DNA of 64,000 nt, taken from positions 11,309,356 through 11,373,355 of the forward strand of contig CM060470.1 in NCBI GenBank assembly GCA_030544235.1, written 5' to 3'. The notes below the pieces were generated by a model that was not told the DNA's origin, made no database searches, and saw only the letters and a list, made by a program, of their open reading frames with translations. This stretch comes from Lepturacanthus savala. Lineage: Eukaryota; Chordata; Actinopteri; Scombriformes; Trichiuridae. Below are positions 43,023 through 57,500 of the stretch, piece by piece; positions within the stretch are counted from its first letter, which is position 1; every line of letters starts with the position of its first letter. A program made the position numbers and the translations under genes.

Positions 43023-46000
43023 ATGGGAAAACAAAAGAATAGAAATTTGTACAATATTACACTGCTTGGCCACAAGCGACAGCTTTATTCTCACACTCTG
43101 TAGCCAGTTTGTGGCTTTTATGCCCAACATATGTTTACTACCAGCATGAGATCACATCCTTTTTTTTAGATCCATAATTGATGCATCATCCATCAAAAGC
43201 AAGGCAGTTTTTAATGGATGAATCACATCCTTCACAATCAGCATTAATTGGTCAGTGTCTGAAATTACAGTTGGAATATGGATGTAATTAAAGGGGCATA
43301 TTCACACACGCAAAACCGAGCACAGCCAAGGACGCCCTAAAAGGCCTGTGGCTACCCTCGCAGAACACAGCCCCCTCTGGATATGCCATGACCTGGGTGA
43401 CTGAGCATCTTCACAGAGATACTACCAGAAAAATAGAAAAACCCCTGTGCACTGCAACACAATCTGGAAACCAAAGTCTTCAACCGGAATCTTCCACACA
43501 CATCCCTCCGAGGACTTAGTCGTTTCAGCGAAGTGTGTTCATGTTCTTTACAGGCATGGAAGGAATTCAAGTTGCAAACTTTTTCCCCTTGGGAAGGAGA
43601 GAAAGACAGACAGAGAGAGAGAGAGAGAAAGGGAGAGAGATTGCAAGATCGGTGCTACCGAAGACAGCTGACTTTAAGCTACTCCAAGCTATCTCAGACA
43701 TTAACTTGGGAACTGCCTTGGGATCGATGATAGCCCAGATAGGAAGCCACCAGTGGCCCTAAAGTGGGCCAGTGTCTGCAGCAGCAGCCGCCGCAGCAGC
43801 AGGAGAAGGAGCCCTCTACCAGACCCTTCACAGGGAATATCATGTCTCCCAGTGATGACATTTAGCTCATTTATTCAAGGTCACATACAGGGCTTACTCA
43901 TATTCTCCCTTTAATTTCAGCTCGTTCTCACTTTCTCAGATCCCCATTCTCATGATGCCGGGTCTGAGTCAGAAGGAATGAGTCAGGAGCACTACAGGAA
44001 GATGAAGATAAATCAAACGATTGCTACGGCGGAACGAGAGATATTTTTAGTATATAATTACTATTGTATATCACCACGTTCGGGCCGTTACGGCAAAACA
44101 GCGCGGGATAAAACATCTGAAATGGAGCAGTTGACAGGATTAAGGAAGAGCTGATAGGAGCAACTGGTAATTTGACAGGGAAAGGACAGGCGGGGAAAGG
44201 GAGAGGAGACAGTATAAAAGAGATGAACAGAGAGAAAGGGACAGGGAGACTACGCGCTACAAAAGCCGGCTCTCTTGCAACACTGTGTAGGAGGCGAGTC
44301 CGCATTCAACGTGAGAAAATAGCCCCGTCGTGATGGATAGACATTCAGTTGACTAGCGGGGGCCAGGGCTGCAGTGTCTCGGGCAGTCAGGCCGGTTAGC
44401 CACATGTTAGATGCTATCACCTCTGCCCCATGGAGGTTTATCAGAGGATTGTGGAGAAGAGCCACTAAAGGATCACTATATCGATCCGTTTTTGCTTTCA
44501 ATCGGGTTGTTTTGCGGCGGTGAGCGGGGAGGGCTCGCATCAAAGGAATGAATGCACTGCGAGGCCGGGGGACTTTGGCACGCACTCAATTCTCCAGCAG
44601 CAGCTGTCATGTTTTAAGCATCACTGCGAAACATGAGAATCAATCATTGTCTGATGTGGGTTAAAACACTTTCAACGCAGGCCTGAATTCAGCTCAGAAA
44701 ACATGCATCACCCCCCAAGTGTTTGCATTTGCTTATGACAGTTCGAAATGCTGCCGCAAAGAGAGGTAAAGCAGTGCAAATAATCAGTGGTTGAAGAAGG
44801 CGATGTAGATGTGTGTTGGTGCTGTGGTGTAATTTGCATGTTGCACTGTTAAAACATGTCTTGTATTTAATATATATTCTTACAAAGATTAGTGACCACA
44901 AGAAGTAGGTAACGCTTTGTTTCGTTTTGGGTTTTTTTTACTTGGCTAAAGCTACATGCTACTATGGCGTAATGCCCAGAAAACATCAGGAACAGGCCAT
45001 GCCCAGAAAAATGCCCATCAGAAGGCTCACAGCTGAACAAGTCCCGGTCTTAGACTCAGATCATTCATTATTTGTCAAAGAAAACAGGACACAGAGATCC
45101 ACTGCAGCCCAGATAAGCTGCATCAGCTCCTATCAGAATACTGACCATGGACAAGCCAGTATTCTGCTTTAAAAACATCCTTCTGGCAAAGCTTAAATTT
45201 CTGAGCTTTTTGCATATTCAAACGTCTGTAATGACTAAATGCTTTGTTGGTTCTACAACTAGAAGCTTTGATCTGTCTTTTATATTTAGCACTTACATAT
45301 TCATAAAACTGAATATCCCGTGGGTGTCGGAGGAATCAGTGAATTTGATCGAATGCTGGTAAGGAAAGAGTTAAAGGCAACTCTGACATGGCTGACTGAC
45401 AATTAGGTAAAATAACAGCTATTTTTGCTGCTGAATTATGTGAAAAGTTATAGAATTAATTGTACAATAAGTAGTTATTTAGAATTTCAAAAAGTAACTT
45501 GCCTAACATTGGTCACCTTTTCCTTTGTAAAATTCAAATAGTCTTCCCACACAAGGGATTCATAGACACAAGCAGAGCTATCAGCTATATTAGTTGTTGC
45601 TAATACAACCCAAATATTTCCTGCTGTTGGACCAGAGATTCTTTGCTTTTCTTGTGAAACTGCCAAAGATGAAGCAACTAAACATAACAAAGAAAAAATT
45701 TTTGCTTTTATTATGGAGGTTAGTGGAGTATTTGTACAGATTATATGGACTTTTCGTTCCATTTTTGTGGATGAGTTTTCAATAGCGTTAGGGAGGAGCG
45801 CTACAAGAATAAAAAAGCACAGGGAGCTGCTCTACAGATGGCAGGCTTAGCCTCAGCTCACCTCTAACACAACGGTATACAAAGCATGCTGTGTGCATAG
45901 CACGAGTTTCTGATGATATGGCTGCTTCAGCATGGGCACCATCTTGTCACAGTGAGGCATATGCAAACAGATTCAGTAAACCAGTGGGTCTTCTTTAGCT

Positions 46001-46149
46001 GCATTTCTTATAAAGTAGCTGCTGAAGGTGCGTTCGCTGCCCCCAGTGGTCGTTGCCTTTCTGCATTAACCTCAAGTGTCATATTAACCGGGATTTTAAT
46101 TGAAACTGTATGGTGTCAGACATTAAAATAATACTGCAAAATCATCTTC
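43023..46149. other. Upstream non-coding region
   Basis: It holds a (GA)n microsatellite at 43600-43640, a TATAAAA motif on the plus strand at 44212-44218 and an open 67-codon stretch after a CAG acceptor-like site (43921-44124). The 44000-44600 block is CpG-bearing. A minus-strand exon-like frame at 45862-45960 is described in the findings. No gene is supported. Confidence 0.4.
43600..43640 (+). repeat. (GA)n microsatellite
   Basis: Interrupted AGAGAGAGAG tract following AAAGACAGACAG. Confidence 0.85.
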
Positions 46150-46486
46150 ATTGCTTTTATTTGTTTGTCCTTATATAAAGTGGAATGTCTAGGAATGAAT
46201 AGCCAAATGCTCCCTTTCAATGGGAAACGAAGCTCCTGAAATCTTAAAAAAAAACAAAACATTTAAATAAAATCCAAGACCTGGGTGAACAGGCAGAGGT
46301 CACCTGTTTGTCCTTTTGGAGAAAAACTGGGCATAGCACAGTCATTTTTTTGGCTTTAATTATATTTTCCCATACATAAGAAAATGTACAAAATCTGGAT
46401 GATGAAAAAAATTAGAGTGTGTGTCAAGAGAAGAACAACAAAAAAACTAAAACTAACTAAAAGTGAAACACCCATTAGACAACATT
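46150..46486 (+). repeat. Second local duplication, copy 2
   Basis: Partner of 42735-43022, about 3.4 kb away in the same orientation. It carries an extra internal part (about 46275-46375) with AAGACCTGGGTGAACAGGC. It is more complete than copy 1. No coding potential was seen. Confidence 0.85.
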
Positions 46487-49400
46487 TAAAAAAATATCTC
46501 AAGAAATAATTACACAATTAGACATGTGATGTCAATTTCCTTTTTAAAAATAGCCATAGACAATTTATCAGCTTTGTTCTAAAAGCCAAATGACATCCCT
46601 CAAGAATATTTTTTTTTCAATCATCATTAATCCCCAATACATAATAGGGAATTACACTATGCTTTTAAAAAAGAAATGCTAATAAGTTAGTAATCATAGT
46701 AAAACAAAGATTAGCTCATAGTGTTACAAACTGTTCACAGTTCCAGTGGTAATTTATCTTTGAGACGTCACAGCTAAATCATTTAGAAAGCTGAGGCTCA
46801 TTAATAAGACAATTTCGCTGATAAGGCCGCAGCAGGGTGGACATCTTAACAACATCTAATTAACCAGTGACTGCAGGAGATGACACCCAGACCTTTAGCA
46901 TCTGAAAGAAAAATGACATGGGGGAGTATAGGCGTAGGGTCTGCAGCTTGACGGATCAGAGGAAAAGGCTGACGAGTGGCAACGTTTTAATAGGATTGCA
47001 GCGCATGCTGCTCACTGTTCTCTTGACTTATTTTGCATAGCTTATTAAATACCCATTTGGAATATTAACATGCTTCGACCAGTTCTCAGCTTTAGGGTAA
47101 TCGCGTTATTACATCTCTCTCTCTCTTTCTTTCGCTGCTCGGGTTTGAAGCCCTGTCACAAGCCGAAGAGACACAGAAAATAAGTAATTCTTATTCTGCA
47201 ATGACATGAAAGCAGAGACTCGCCTGCCTAATGGTCTTCACCCGCACCCTTTCAGAAACCTCTCTAGCCGTCTCCGCCCCGACCATTTTCACCAGCGTCC
47301 ATCCTTTGATCCTCTCTAACCATTCATTCTGGTACTTCAGCCTCCTCCACTAACACATTCACCTGTGTTCCTTTTTCCTGCCCGCGTTTTGGTATTCCTG
47401 TCTTGTCAATTCCTATCTGCTACCACCATCTCCTCTTTGAGATGCTTTCCCTGGTGATCCATCATGGTTGGTTCCCCCTACCATCTTCTACCACCACCAG
47501 GCCCCCCCCCCCCCCCTTCACCAAACCACCTCTCGCCTGTACCTGTGCCACTATCATAATGAAATCTAAATTGCAGGCTCCGGCCTGGGCGCTCATCCAT
47601 CCAGCTTAGAGATGCCTGGTTCAGTGTTGCAACCCAAACATCCCATTCTGAGAGATCTCTACGGTGGGGAAAAATAATGGCATTGCTGCTTGACATTTAA
47701 TAAATACAATTACATGAGAGGGCTGTGAAGAAATGGTTCAGAGGGGAAGGGTTCAGCCTTGGATGTCTTCGAGCTGAGCCACATCACTCATTCCATATAC
47801 ACGGCTAGGGAAACTAATGGCCACAGACACTGAAGAAAACAGCCAAGGAGAGAGAGAGTGTGTGCGCGTATGTGTGTGTGCCTGCACTTTGGCCTTACCT
47901 GTACCTGCCTGTGTTTATAACAAACTCAGCAGGTAATTCTCTTGTGAGCTGGATGTGAAACAACAATCTACTGACAGCAGCTCGGTGTTGTTTTAATCAG
48001 AGACAAAGGACAAGGTGTCTATTCCAAAGCCTGTTCAAGGTGGGATTATTGTGCCGGTACAAAGAAGGAAAAAAGTAAATAAAAGAAATTTATAATATTT
48101 GTTTTTCAAGAAATCGCAACAAAATATGTTAATTTAACCCATTAAAGCCTATGAGTCTTTAAGTCATATGCATAACATGATTGTTGTGGGCTTAAATGGG
48201 TAAAGTGTTAATCGCCAATCATAGACTTTCTCTTAGGCTCTTAGGCTTAAATAGGTTAATCAGTGTGTGTTGATGGGTGGACATGTGAATGAGTAGTGTT
48301 GTATGGTGAAACTCAGCAAAACTGACAAAAGTAAAACTTTTGCTTTTAGAGACTGCAATAAGAGACTGAAAACATGCACCCTGGGTTTGTTTGCTAGAAC
48401 TGGGTGAAAACATTTAGTTTTTGTATCGCAGAACCAATTCAAAGTCTTCATATTGGAGTGGTGACATTGGATGACATGTACAATTTGGAGGAGAATGGAG
48501 AAAAGGAGGAAAAAACTTTTCCAAGAATGTGTGATCTTGACGTAGTGTAAGGGGTGTAGGTTTGGTAACAATTGTCCAAGCAACTATCTTGCACTCAGAG
48601 GTAATGTTACTTAACCAGCAGCACTGATTGTTTAACTGAAAGCAAAGAAAGCTCACAATTTGTTCTGCACATTTGTTTTGACAAAACCAATAATTAAGCT
48701 GCTAAAAATACCAAGGGACAACAAGTTAACACTAAAGTTAACGACTTGTGGGTTATAGTGAAAACCACCGATGCTTAAGTAACTTTAGAGATTATTATTA
48801 ACATAATAATTAACTTAAAGTCACGCAGCCCATTTGTAGTATTTATACTCTGGCTGCATATTCTTCTTCATATTCTTAACCTTAGTAAAACAGTTGAAAA
48901 AACAATGCAATTATGTTTTACATAAAGAATATATCTTCGTAACTGAGTAGAATAAAATGTATGTTTTTCTGACAATTCAAATTATTATTATTATTTTTAT
49001 AGATTTTTATTTGCAGAACTCGCACTTATATTTCAGTTGCAACCACCTACCATGATCAAAGTGCTGCAATGCAATATCAGCTGGATAAGAGGATTATTAG
49101 GGGACATAATAACAGTGTTTGATAGCCATTAACTCATCTCCGTCACACAGTACGCTGCTTAACCTTCATCAAATAGAGGTTAAAGAGAAGAAAATCAAGA
49201 GACACAGCACTGTGTACAAAATACGATAACTACTTGAGTGTTTTTTTTTTTTCTTTAATTGTACGGAGCAGTGCATTCATTTCATTGTTATTATTCTAGT
49301 GGGTTGCTGTCTGAAGGAAATTGCCCAGAGACATAAAGCTTGGCCAAATATCAGCCTGTTAATATTAGTCTGTAAATATTAGCCGTGACAATGTTAGTTC

Positions 49401-51092
49401 AATGGACCAACCACAGATGGCATCAATAATGGACATGGCCACCATCACCCGTCGGTTTTGTGGACTTGCGTTTTGAAGCCTTGAGTCTAAAAATCGCCAT
49501 CTTGGTTTGCAGGATGCACAATTATTCACATCTTTGAGCCTTAAAGCCCCTGCACACCCACACAGGTGTTTTGACAAAGGTCAGCGGAGCTATTTTGGAA
49601 ATTTATGAGGTCATAAAACCTCATGAAACAATAAGAATCACAACTATGTAAGCTGTTGCAATAATATTAATTAGAGGACCAGACGCGGCCACCCACACGG
49701 TCCTCAGATAATATCTAATCAGGCAAATATCTGAAGTGAATCGCATGAAGTTGCGATGCCAAAACTATAGTCATTGCCCATTCACAACCATTCAAATCAG
49801 CCAATCAGAGGAGAGGCAGACACGAAATGGCCTTGAGAGAGGAGATGTGAAACTCTATTAAGATGACTTTAAACCATAAATACATCTTGTTATGAATATC
49901 AGGGTTTAAAATAAAAATAGGAAAAGTGCATAATATGCAACCTTTAAAATAGATAGAACACAGCAGCACATTATTATCTGAGTCCTATGAAGTTCCAGCA
50001 CAAACAGGAAGCACAGAAGTCCACCATTTACCAATATAAGTAATACATAAATTCACTTTAAAGTGCAGTGCTTTCATTAAACGCCTAACCCAATAAACCC
50101 ACCTCTACTCTTATTACCTTTTAAAACTATCTTTTATTGGGATTGTACATCATAAATGTCAACATAATCGGTACGTCATCAGTGAGTTTCTTGTTCCTTT
50201 TTGTTATGGCTGCAAGATCACATTAAAATACCATTACCTGACAAGAATAGGATGTGCAGTCTAGGAGAATCATTGTAGTTCACAATGAAAACAGCATTTT
50301 CTGTTCATCTCGTTGGGGGCTCGTACCAAATGTCCTGATGCACGTCCTACAGCATCAGTGTTTTGGGGATTTTTAGTCTAATGGCACAAGCCACACGCAT
50401 TAACAATAGTTACTTTTGGCTTAGTTGGAGGTAGAACAAATGAGGACACAGACTAAACTTCAAACTTCTACATGAATCTGCTCAAGCACACAGGTGTGCA
50501 GCTCTGTGCTGCATCCAGACTACACCCAAACAGCTGATTCTGGTGTGTGAGTCAGGCATGAATCTTGCTGAATTTTGGTGCTTTTGGGTCACGCAAGTTT
50601 AGCTTCATCATCATTCTTCTTACTCGTCTCGCTAAATTTGCTTATATCTGTAGTGTTACCGTATTCTGTCTGTAAGTCCCTGTTGGTTTAAACCTCCCAG
50701 ATCCTAAATCCTACTTCACTATTTTGTTTGGGGTCGTCATTTTGTTGACTCCATTGGCTCCACATTTTTGTTTATAGGATGTTAATGGTAAAGTATAGCT
50801 GTTAAACGATTCCTGTCCTTGTTTACTCTTGTATGTAACTAAAATGAAACCCATCAAGACTATCAACAACAGGTGGGTAGGTGCCAAGACCTGCTGCATG
50901 TCTGTTACAGACCAATCCTGTAATTTCACAGTGGTTAAAATACACCTCTGAGTTTAATTACTGAGGAGCACAGTCAATGATTTATTCCCCACCTCCCTCA
51001 TGTAATGTTACTCCAGTCTGAATGTGACTACAGTCATTCTGTTGTCCAAAGGTTAACATAAAAAATGTATTTTAGTTCCCATTGTGTACAAT
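46487..51092. other. Upstream non-coding region
   Basis: 46740-47060 is a complex block with homeodomain-like ATTA words and no repeats, so a conserved element is possible. 47100-47125 is (CT)n, 47502-47516 is a C run and 47860-47882 is TG-rich. The remainder is AT-rich with nothing recognised. Confidence 0.4.
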
Positions 51093-51261
51093 AAGGGTGC
51101 AGGGGTTAGCACTGTTGCCTCACAGCAAGAAGGTTGCAGCTTCAGGCCCTGTGTGAGTGAATGGTGTGTGTGCCCCACGATTGGCTGGCAAACAGCCTCT
51201 CGCCGTAATGCGCTGGGATTGGCTCCAGCAGACCCCTGATGACTGACTGGCTGTGTAAAAT
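51093..51261 (-). repeat. Dispersed teleost repeat, fragment (copy C)
   Basis: It reads GCAGGGGTTAGCACTGTTGC, CTCACAGCAAGAAGGTTGCA, then CGATTGGCTGGC, then GGGATTGGCTCCAGCAGACC. It is inverted relative to copies 2362-2541 and 58296-58621, and internally deleted. Confidence 0.85.
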
Positions 51262-51497
51262 AATCAGAATAAAGTTTCTTACAAATGTTTGTTACTTCAG
51301 TATGGTATACACAATAAGAAAAACAGGCCACTCTAGACAGAAATCTGCATGTGAAGCAGTGTTCTCTGATTGAATAGCTTTCAGAAAACCAACCAAAATG
51401 CATTGACTATTATTCAAACGCAACATTTACAATTATTTTTTGTAAAAAGCACTTTCTCTTCCTGTTCCCTAAAATTTGTGCATTATGACATTAGTCA

Positions 51498-51508
<11 letters not shown>

Positions 51509-51557
<49 letters not shown>
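51509..51557. repeat. (TA)n microsatellite
   Basis: An uninterrupted run of about 24 TA units. It can extrude a cruciform and is likely polymorphic. Confidence 0.95.
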
Positions 51558-51561
<4 letters not shown>

Positions 51562-54500
51562 CTGATTCGGTCAATTGTTCTATTTTTCAATCGCTTGTTT
51601 TCAATTTCAATGCAAGAGTCAGTTCTGGACGTACATCTTGAACAGAGACGCCTACTATTTAACCAGTGAATTCAACAAAAGCCATGTGGACGTGTCTGGG
51701 ATGATGAGAGAGTTACTGGGGGCCAGGAGAGGACAACAGTGTCTCAATGATGCTATTTGATTAGGCCGATGTTTCTGAATGCAAAATACAAATCCCACAT
51801 GAAGGTGCCCTTGCCATAAGAAGCACAGCATGGCTTTGCTATCACAAGGGAAATGACGCTAAATTATGCTCTTGACATTTTAACCAATAAGGCTTTATCA
51901 TGAAAAGAAACAAGGGCACATGGACGTGCAGATACGCACTATTCTCACACACAATCACTCACCCGTGCATTGACCGCACATATACCGGACCATACAGCGC
52001 AGGGTTTCCCACATTTAATAACCCATACACTTAGTCTTCTGATGGCAAATTATTTGCTTTTTCTCAGAAAAAAAAAAAATCCTAAAGAATGAGCTTCTCC
52101 TCTTTGCTCTTGGGAAGATCAACGATTTGTTTTTGTGCAGACCTTTATCTGAGGACACAATGGAGATGGAATCAAATTAATCTTTTTTTTTTTTTCCTAA
52201 TGCAATTTTCCTCTTAAGCTGAGGATCGTCTCTCCACCATCCGCGTACTGCCTGCAAATCTCCACCTTGTGTCACCGTGAATCAGTCAGGTGGGAAGATG
52301 TGTGAGCCGGGCAGCTGACAGCGACTCTTCATGTGCTGACCTGACTACCTGTCCTTTAAGGTGTGATGGAAACAATGCCAAAACAGGGGGAGATGCCATG
52401 CTGCGCCTGGATGTGAACAGAAAAGGTGACACGCGCCTCGGCCCTCTGCCTCCCTCCACCTCTCTAACGTTCAGTGAAGTATGGACAAAAAAAGACAAGA
52501 GATGCTAATGAATTCAGCTATTAGAAATACACAGAGGCTAAAGTCCTGTGACCTTATTACTGTGGGAAGTGTGTTTTACTTTGTTTAACCCTTTAACTCA
52601 TACCAAGATCAACATAAAAAGAGCCCAGGTCGATTACTGAGGCTCTTTAATTAATAAAGGCAGCCGGAGGTAGCGCGGTAATACTCTGCCAAAGCTGCAA
52701 GATGGATGAAAGGTCCTTAATTTAGTGTGAAAGAAGAAGAAAAGACTGAAAAAACTCTCTAATATGGATTAACAAATTAGTGCTGAGTAATACTTATCTG
52801 GATTCTATTTCTATCTTCACCTGTTTATGCTGACTTCTCTACTTTACAGATCAATGTAAAAAGTCCTTCAATTTTAATAAGCATATTAATTGCGATAAAC
52901 TTTTTTTTAATTAACCAAAACTAAAATGTTTTATTTTTTTGTCATTTTTTTCTAGTATAAAATTTATTGGATTTCAACTTGGGAGATTTACCACAGCAAA
53001 GATTGTAGGAGAGATAATACATTACACAATACCTTTATTTGTATTGTTGAAACTTCCATATTAAGCAAATTGCATCTTCACAACTTCTAAACATCTCAAG
53101 TTATGGACAAACATTCGCTATTTTACAGACAAACAAGGAGTTTTAAAGGCCTCGCTGGATTTTTGTTGCGCTGGATGTTTTCTTGTAAAATTGATTAAAA
53201 TGGTCTTGGCCTTGGTGCTATACATTTTGGCAGAAATGCCAAATAGCTTTACCCCCAAAGAAATAACTTGTTTTGAGACCTGATGCTTAATTTACTAGTG
53301 TGCTTTGGATTATAAAGAGAATTTAAAGTTGAATTTTTCAGAAAAAAAAGGAAAGCTCTCCGGAATAAGCATTACAGACCCACAGTGAAAATGGTATTAC
53401 ATATATATATGATAGATTATTTTTTTTTTCATTATAGTTTTAACTTTAGGACCCAAGTGCCTCTATGTTGAAGAAGGGAGAGGTAACTTTGAGATGCCTC
53501 ATTGAGAACATGGGAGGGAGCAAAGAGCTCATCTCTGACTGCTCTGTAAGTATCGATTGAAAGGGTTATATCGGTCCACTATACAAGTAGAAAGTTGATT
53601 TTGTATGAACTCAACCAGCATTAGTCAGGTGTAGGTAGAGAAACCTCCAATCATGGGGATAGTTAACAGTTAACATGACAGTTTCAGTGAGTGAGTGGAG
53701 TGAAAAATAAGTTAAATAATCTCTTTAGGCCCTAAGAAAAACATTTCCACATTTAAAAAAAGAATACTCTACATATGTAAGATACTGTTCTACTGTTGTA
53801 ATGGACACGGCTGTGCATAATAATATCTGGTACTGCAGTAATTATTAACATGCCTTCCAGTTTAAACCAAAAATTTTGAATAATGACCAAATTTTTCCAC
53901 CTAATCTGGCAACATATCTCAGGGGATGTGTAGATTTCAAAAGCTGATAAGTAAAAACTACAAATACGGTTGGAATATTTTTTTATTCATTATAATGTTT
54001 AGATTTTTATTGAATTAAAAATAAATATGACTAATATATAATTACTTTCCATCAAGGAAGTAGGTTTTCCACCACTGCCGTCCGTGATGTTTTCTGATCA
54101 GGCTGAGGAAATAATTAGTTATCTACATGCTAATACTAGACAAGAATTTTGATAAATGCCAACTGGGTTTGTGAAAACCTCCCAGCACACCCCCTACAGA
54201 ACGTCAAGTGTGTGTATCTCCTGTTGCACGTTGCCTGTTTAGGGGTTAATTCATTCCCATATTAAAATTAAACACATCAACTCAAGGTTTATCCATTTGC
54301 AGGAGACGGGTATAGTGTGTTGTTTATCATGTCACTGACAGGGACTGCCAGCTGACCTGTCAAGGTGCTTCTGATATGGTGGAGTAATCATTAATTAGCC
54401 TTGTGATCTGTCTGTGTGTTTTTGTGATTGAAGAGAGGGTGCGAGGGGGTCCACTTTACTACTCTTTGTATTCTGATTAGATCACTATTTTTGACACAGT

Positions 54501-57500
54501 TTATCTGTTGATTGTGAATGTATTACTGCTGTGTTTTACCTGCAATATATATGAAAAAAAATACATCGGAGGCTGGCACATCAGGCCTTGTCAGTCCCCT
54601 TATTAGCCTTTTATTTGTTATTAAATGTCACCAGAGGGGCTCCACAGGAGGATATAGGATATTTCGAGTGTTCCCATTCAGCGTTTTTTTGGGAAATGCA
54701 AATAATTCCAAACAGATATTCCAAACAGTATTGTTCTTTTTCGGTGTTTTCAAGTTTTCAAAATGATACTCACAGAAACACTATCTGGATTAAATCACAT
54801 TCCGTTCCATTTACCGTGTTTGCGTGTCATAAAGGGAACAGCAGAGATCGGCGTGCACGAGGACCTGAAAATGCACAGTATGAGGATCTGTGTTTGCCGG
54901 GAGCCAGATGGGGCGGGCATCATCCTCGAGTGAATCACAGTGCTTACTGGTCTTGGCAATCTGGCCAGAGCACGAAGCCTACTCCTTGGGTGGACATGAA
55001 CTGAATTCCCTTGTTGTTGGACGGTGCACATGCAACCGAACCCGTTTTCCCTAAAATGTCATTTAAAGGTTAAGTGACGTAATTAATAAGCTGGTATTCC
55101 CCCGGTCCTCTCAGTCAGGTCTTCAGCAGCCGTTAGCCTGCCATCAGAATGACAGCCTTAAATGATGGATTACACTTTCATTGCATTTTGATGACTGAGG
55201 GCTCCATTGAACTATAAATATTGACAGCATACTGACAGAGTGGTAGCAGGCAGCTGCATGTATTTGTATTGATGTACACAGGGTTGATGCATATTGCAAT
55301 CAAATGAGCATAAAAAACAAAAAACTCTGACTGCAGTGAACTACAGAGAAATGCGCGATCCAGTGTTTGGACTCGAGTAGTGACATCAAGTACAGTGATT
55401 GTGACATAAATTAAGAATGATCTATGCCCTTTAGCACAACATCTACCCCCTGCTGTAACAACAGTGTCACACTGTCTCAAACCTGATCCTGAGAAATGTG
55501 TACACAATCAAAGGTGCTGAGAGGTGATATTCAAACCAGAAATTAGAAAAGGTGCCACCTACAATACAACTCTCTTGGATGCGGCTATTAACATCGTCAT
55601 TAATCTATTCAATGGAAAAAACGTGACATTTATGTGAATGTATCACTTGCATTCATTTAAAATTCTGGTTGTGCCCTTGTACTTCTGTGTTGATGCAATA
55701 AATTATGCAGATGTCCTTTCTATAGGCTACTTATCTTAATTGCGCAACAGCAAAACTGCCCTTCTGTGACCTGGGAAAAAAAAAGGATGACATCCGGCGA
55801 CTAAAGGTGGAGTGATACGTCGAAGTTGATTTGATGTCTCGCCAGACGCAATTCATGAAAATTGAGGTGACTTCATCAGAAACAATATAAGGAATTAAAA
55901 TGGGAGAGAAAAAACACTCAACGTAATGAGAAAACATATCTATTGTGCTGCCGCCATGCTTCAAACCGCCTCAAAGCAAAATAAAAGAAAATTGCTTTCC
56001 AAACTTTCTCCACATTAGCCAGACAATGACAACAGCAGTGTAGGCAATAACCCCAAAAATATACATATATATGTATATAGAGGCGGGGGGGTTGGGGGAA
56101 TATTCCTCTGCGCCTCTGTTTTGGCTGATGGAATGGCTTCCAGGCCCAGGTGAAATATTACAGCTGTCAGTGTTTCTGACAGAGCCTTTATTCTGGTCGC
56201 TGCTGTTTGATAGAGGACTCCAGCGAGTTTGACACCCTGCTAAATGTCTCCGCCTCGCTGCCACTCTGGAAGCAGTGATAATGGCACGCTGATGTTTGGC
56301 AACACAAGCTTCAGCGCCCTGATGCACAGACATCAGCCAAGGGGTGCAAAGACTAGGCTGGTATTATGGGATAGCCGTTGGTGTCCAGTGAGTATTTTTT
56401 GGTATCCAGTCAGCGGATGGGTTGTGGATTTGGTTATAGTCTATACTGTACCTTATTACAAGTATACTATTGTTCTCTGCTGGCGACTCCCCATGCCTTA
56501 TACAGTCTTATTGTACATCATGCAGCCTGAATGAACATTGTGATCGGATCCTATACAGAATGTCCTTTACGCTTGCAGTGATTTGTTTTGTCCAGTTTCT
56601 AGCGATGATTTGGTTTACCCTTTGCACCTCTACCGAAAGCAAGTTCTACGAATGTGCAATGTTATAACACTGCTGATCGGGACGGTCATGTTTCTGCAAC
56701 CTCACTTTTCAATACATTTTGAGTGATATTATTATGGATCGCACATTGTCCTTGCTGCATCAAAGCTTGGCAGTGTAACAGGAGACATTTAGCCAAACCC
56801 CATTTCAAGATATGGATAGATGGAAAGTGGTATGGAGCCCAGACAGTCCATCATCGTGAGGGCATTCGCCACTTGAGATCTCACAATTAGAGCAAAGAAC
56901 ACACTTAATATAGTGCCAAGGAGACACTATTCGTCATTGTGCAATTTCACTGCGACAGAAAGGAGTGGGACATATGGTAATGGTTGGAAACTCTGGCAAT
57001 GAGTGGGTGGTTGATTATTTTTTTACGCATTTGCATCTGAAACAAACACACTAAAATGCAGTGTTGGCTCAGGTTTTGTTGTTTGAAATGAATAGAAGGC
57101 GAATACATACAGTAGCAGACAGACTGGAAGTCTAACTCAGAGCAATAGGAGGAAACTGACAATCTTCATGCATCTTTTAATTGCCATTATTTTCCATAGA
57201 AAATCGTGAATAGATGAATTCTGTCCAAAACCCTGCAACAGATTGACTTTAGAGCACCACATTCACCCAAAGCACTCAAAACATGTCCTTTCTCTTTCTG
57301 ATGTGCGGTAGAATAAAAGCAAACATTCAATCACAAGTTGAAAACATAAAGCACAGCAAAGTTTGCCGTGATTCCTGATCAGTCGTGGGTGTGCACCTAT
57401 GCACTTGAAAGCACAAAGTCCATGAAGGCTTTGTACAGCGAGAGAGAGGCGGAGGGGGGGGCTGTGCAGCACGCTGCAACAGAAATAGCCTGAATATTTT

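Noticed and set aside
43921..44124. 67 open codons after a TTTCAG site on the plus strand
   Set aside because: No donor at the end, no family resemblance and no conserved motif.
44205..44225. TATAAAA on the plus strand as a promoter
   Set aside because: No ORF, start-site context or splice signal follows it. The motif is common by chance in AT-rich DNA.
54588..55004. Plus-strand frame of about 138 codons
   Set aside because: It begins at TTG and lies in a block that looks like conserved non-coding DNA. No family resemblance.
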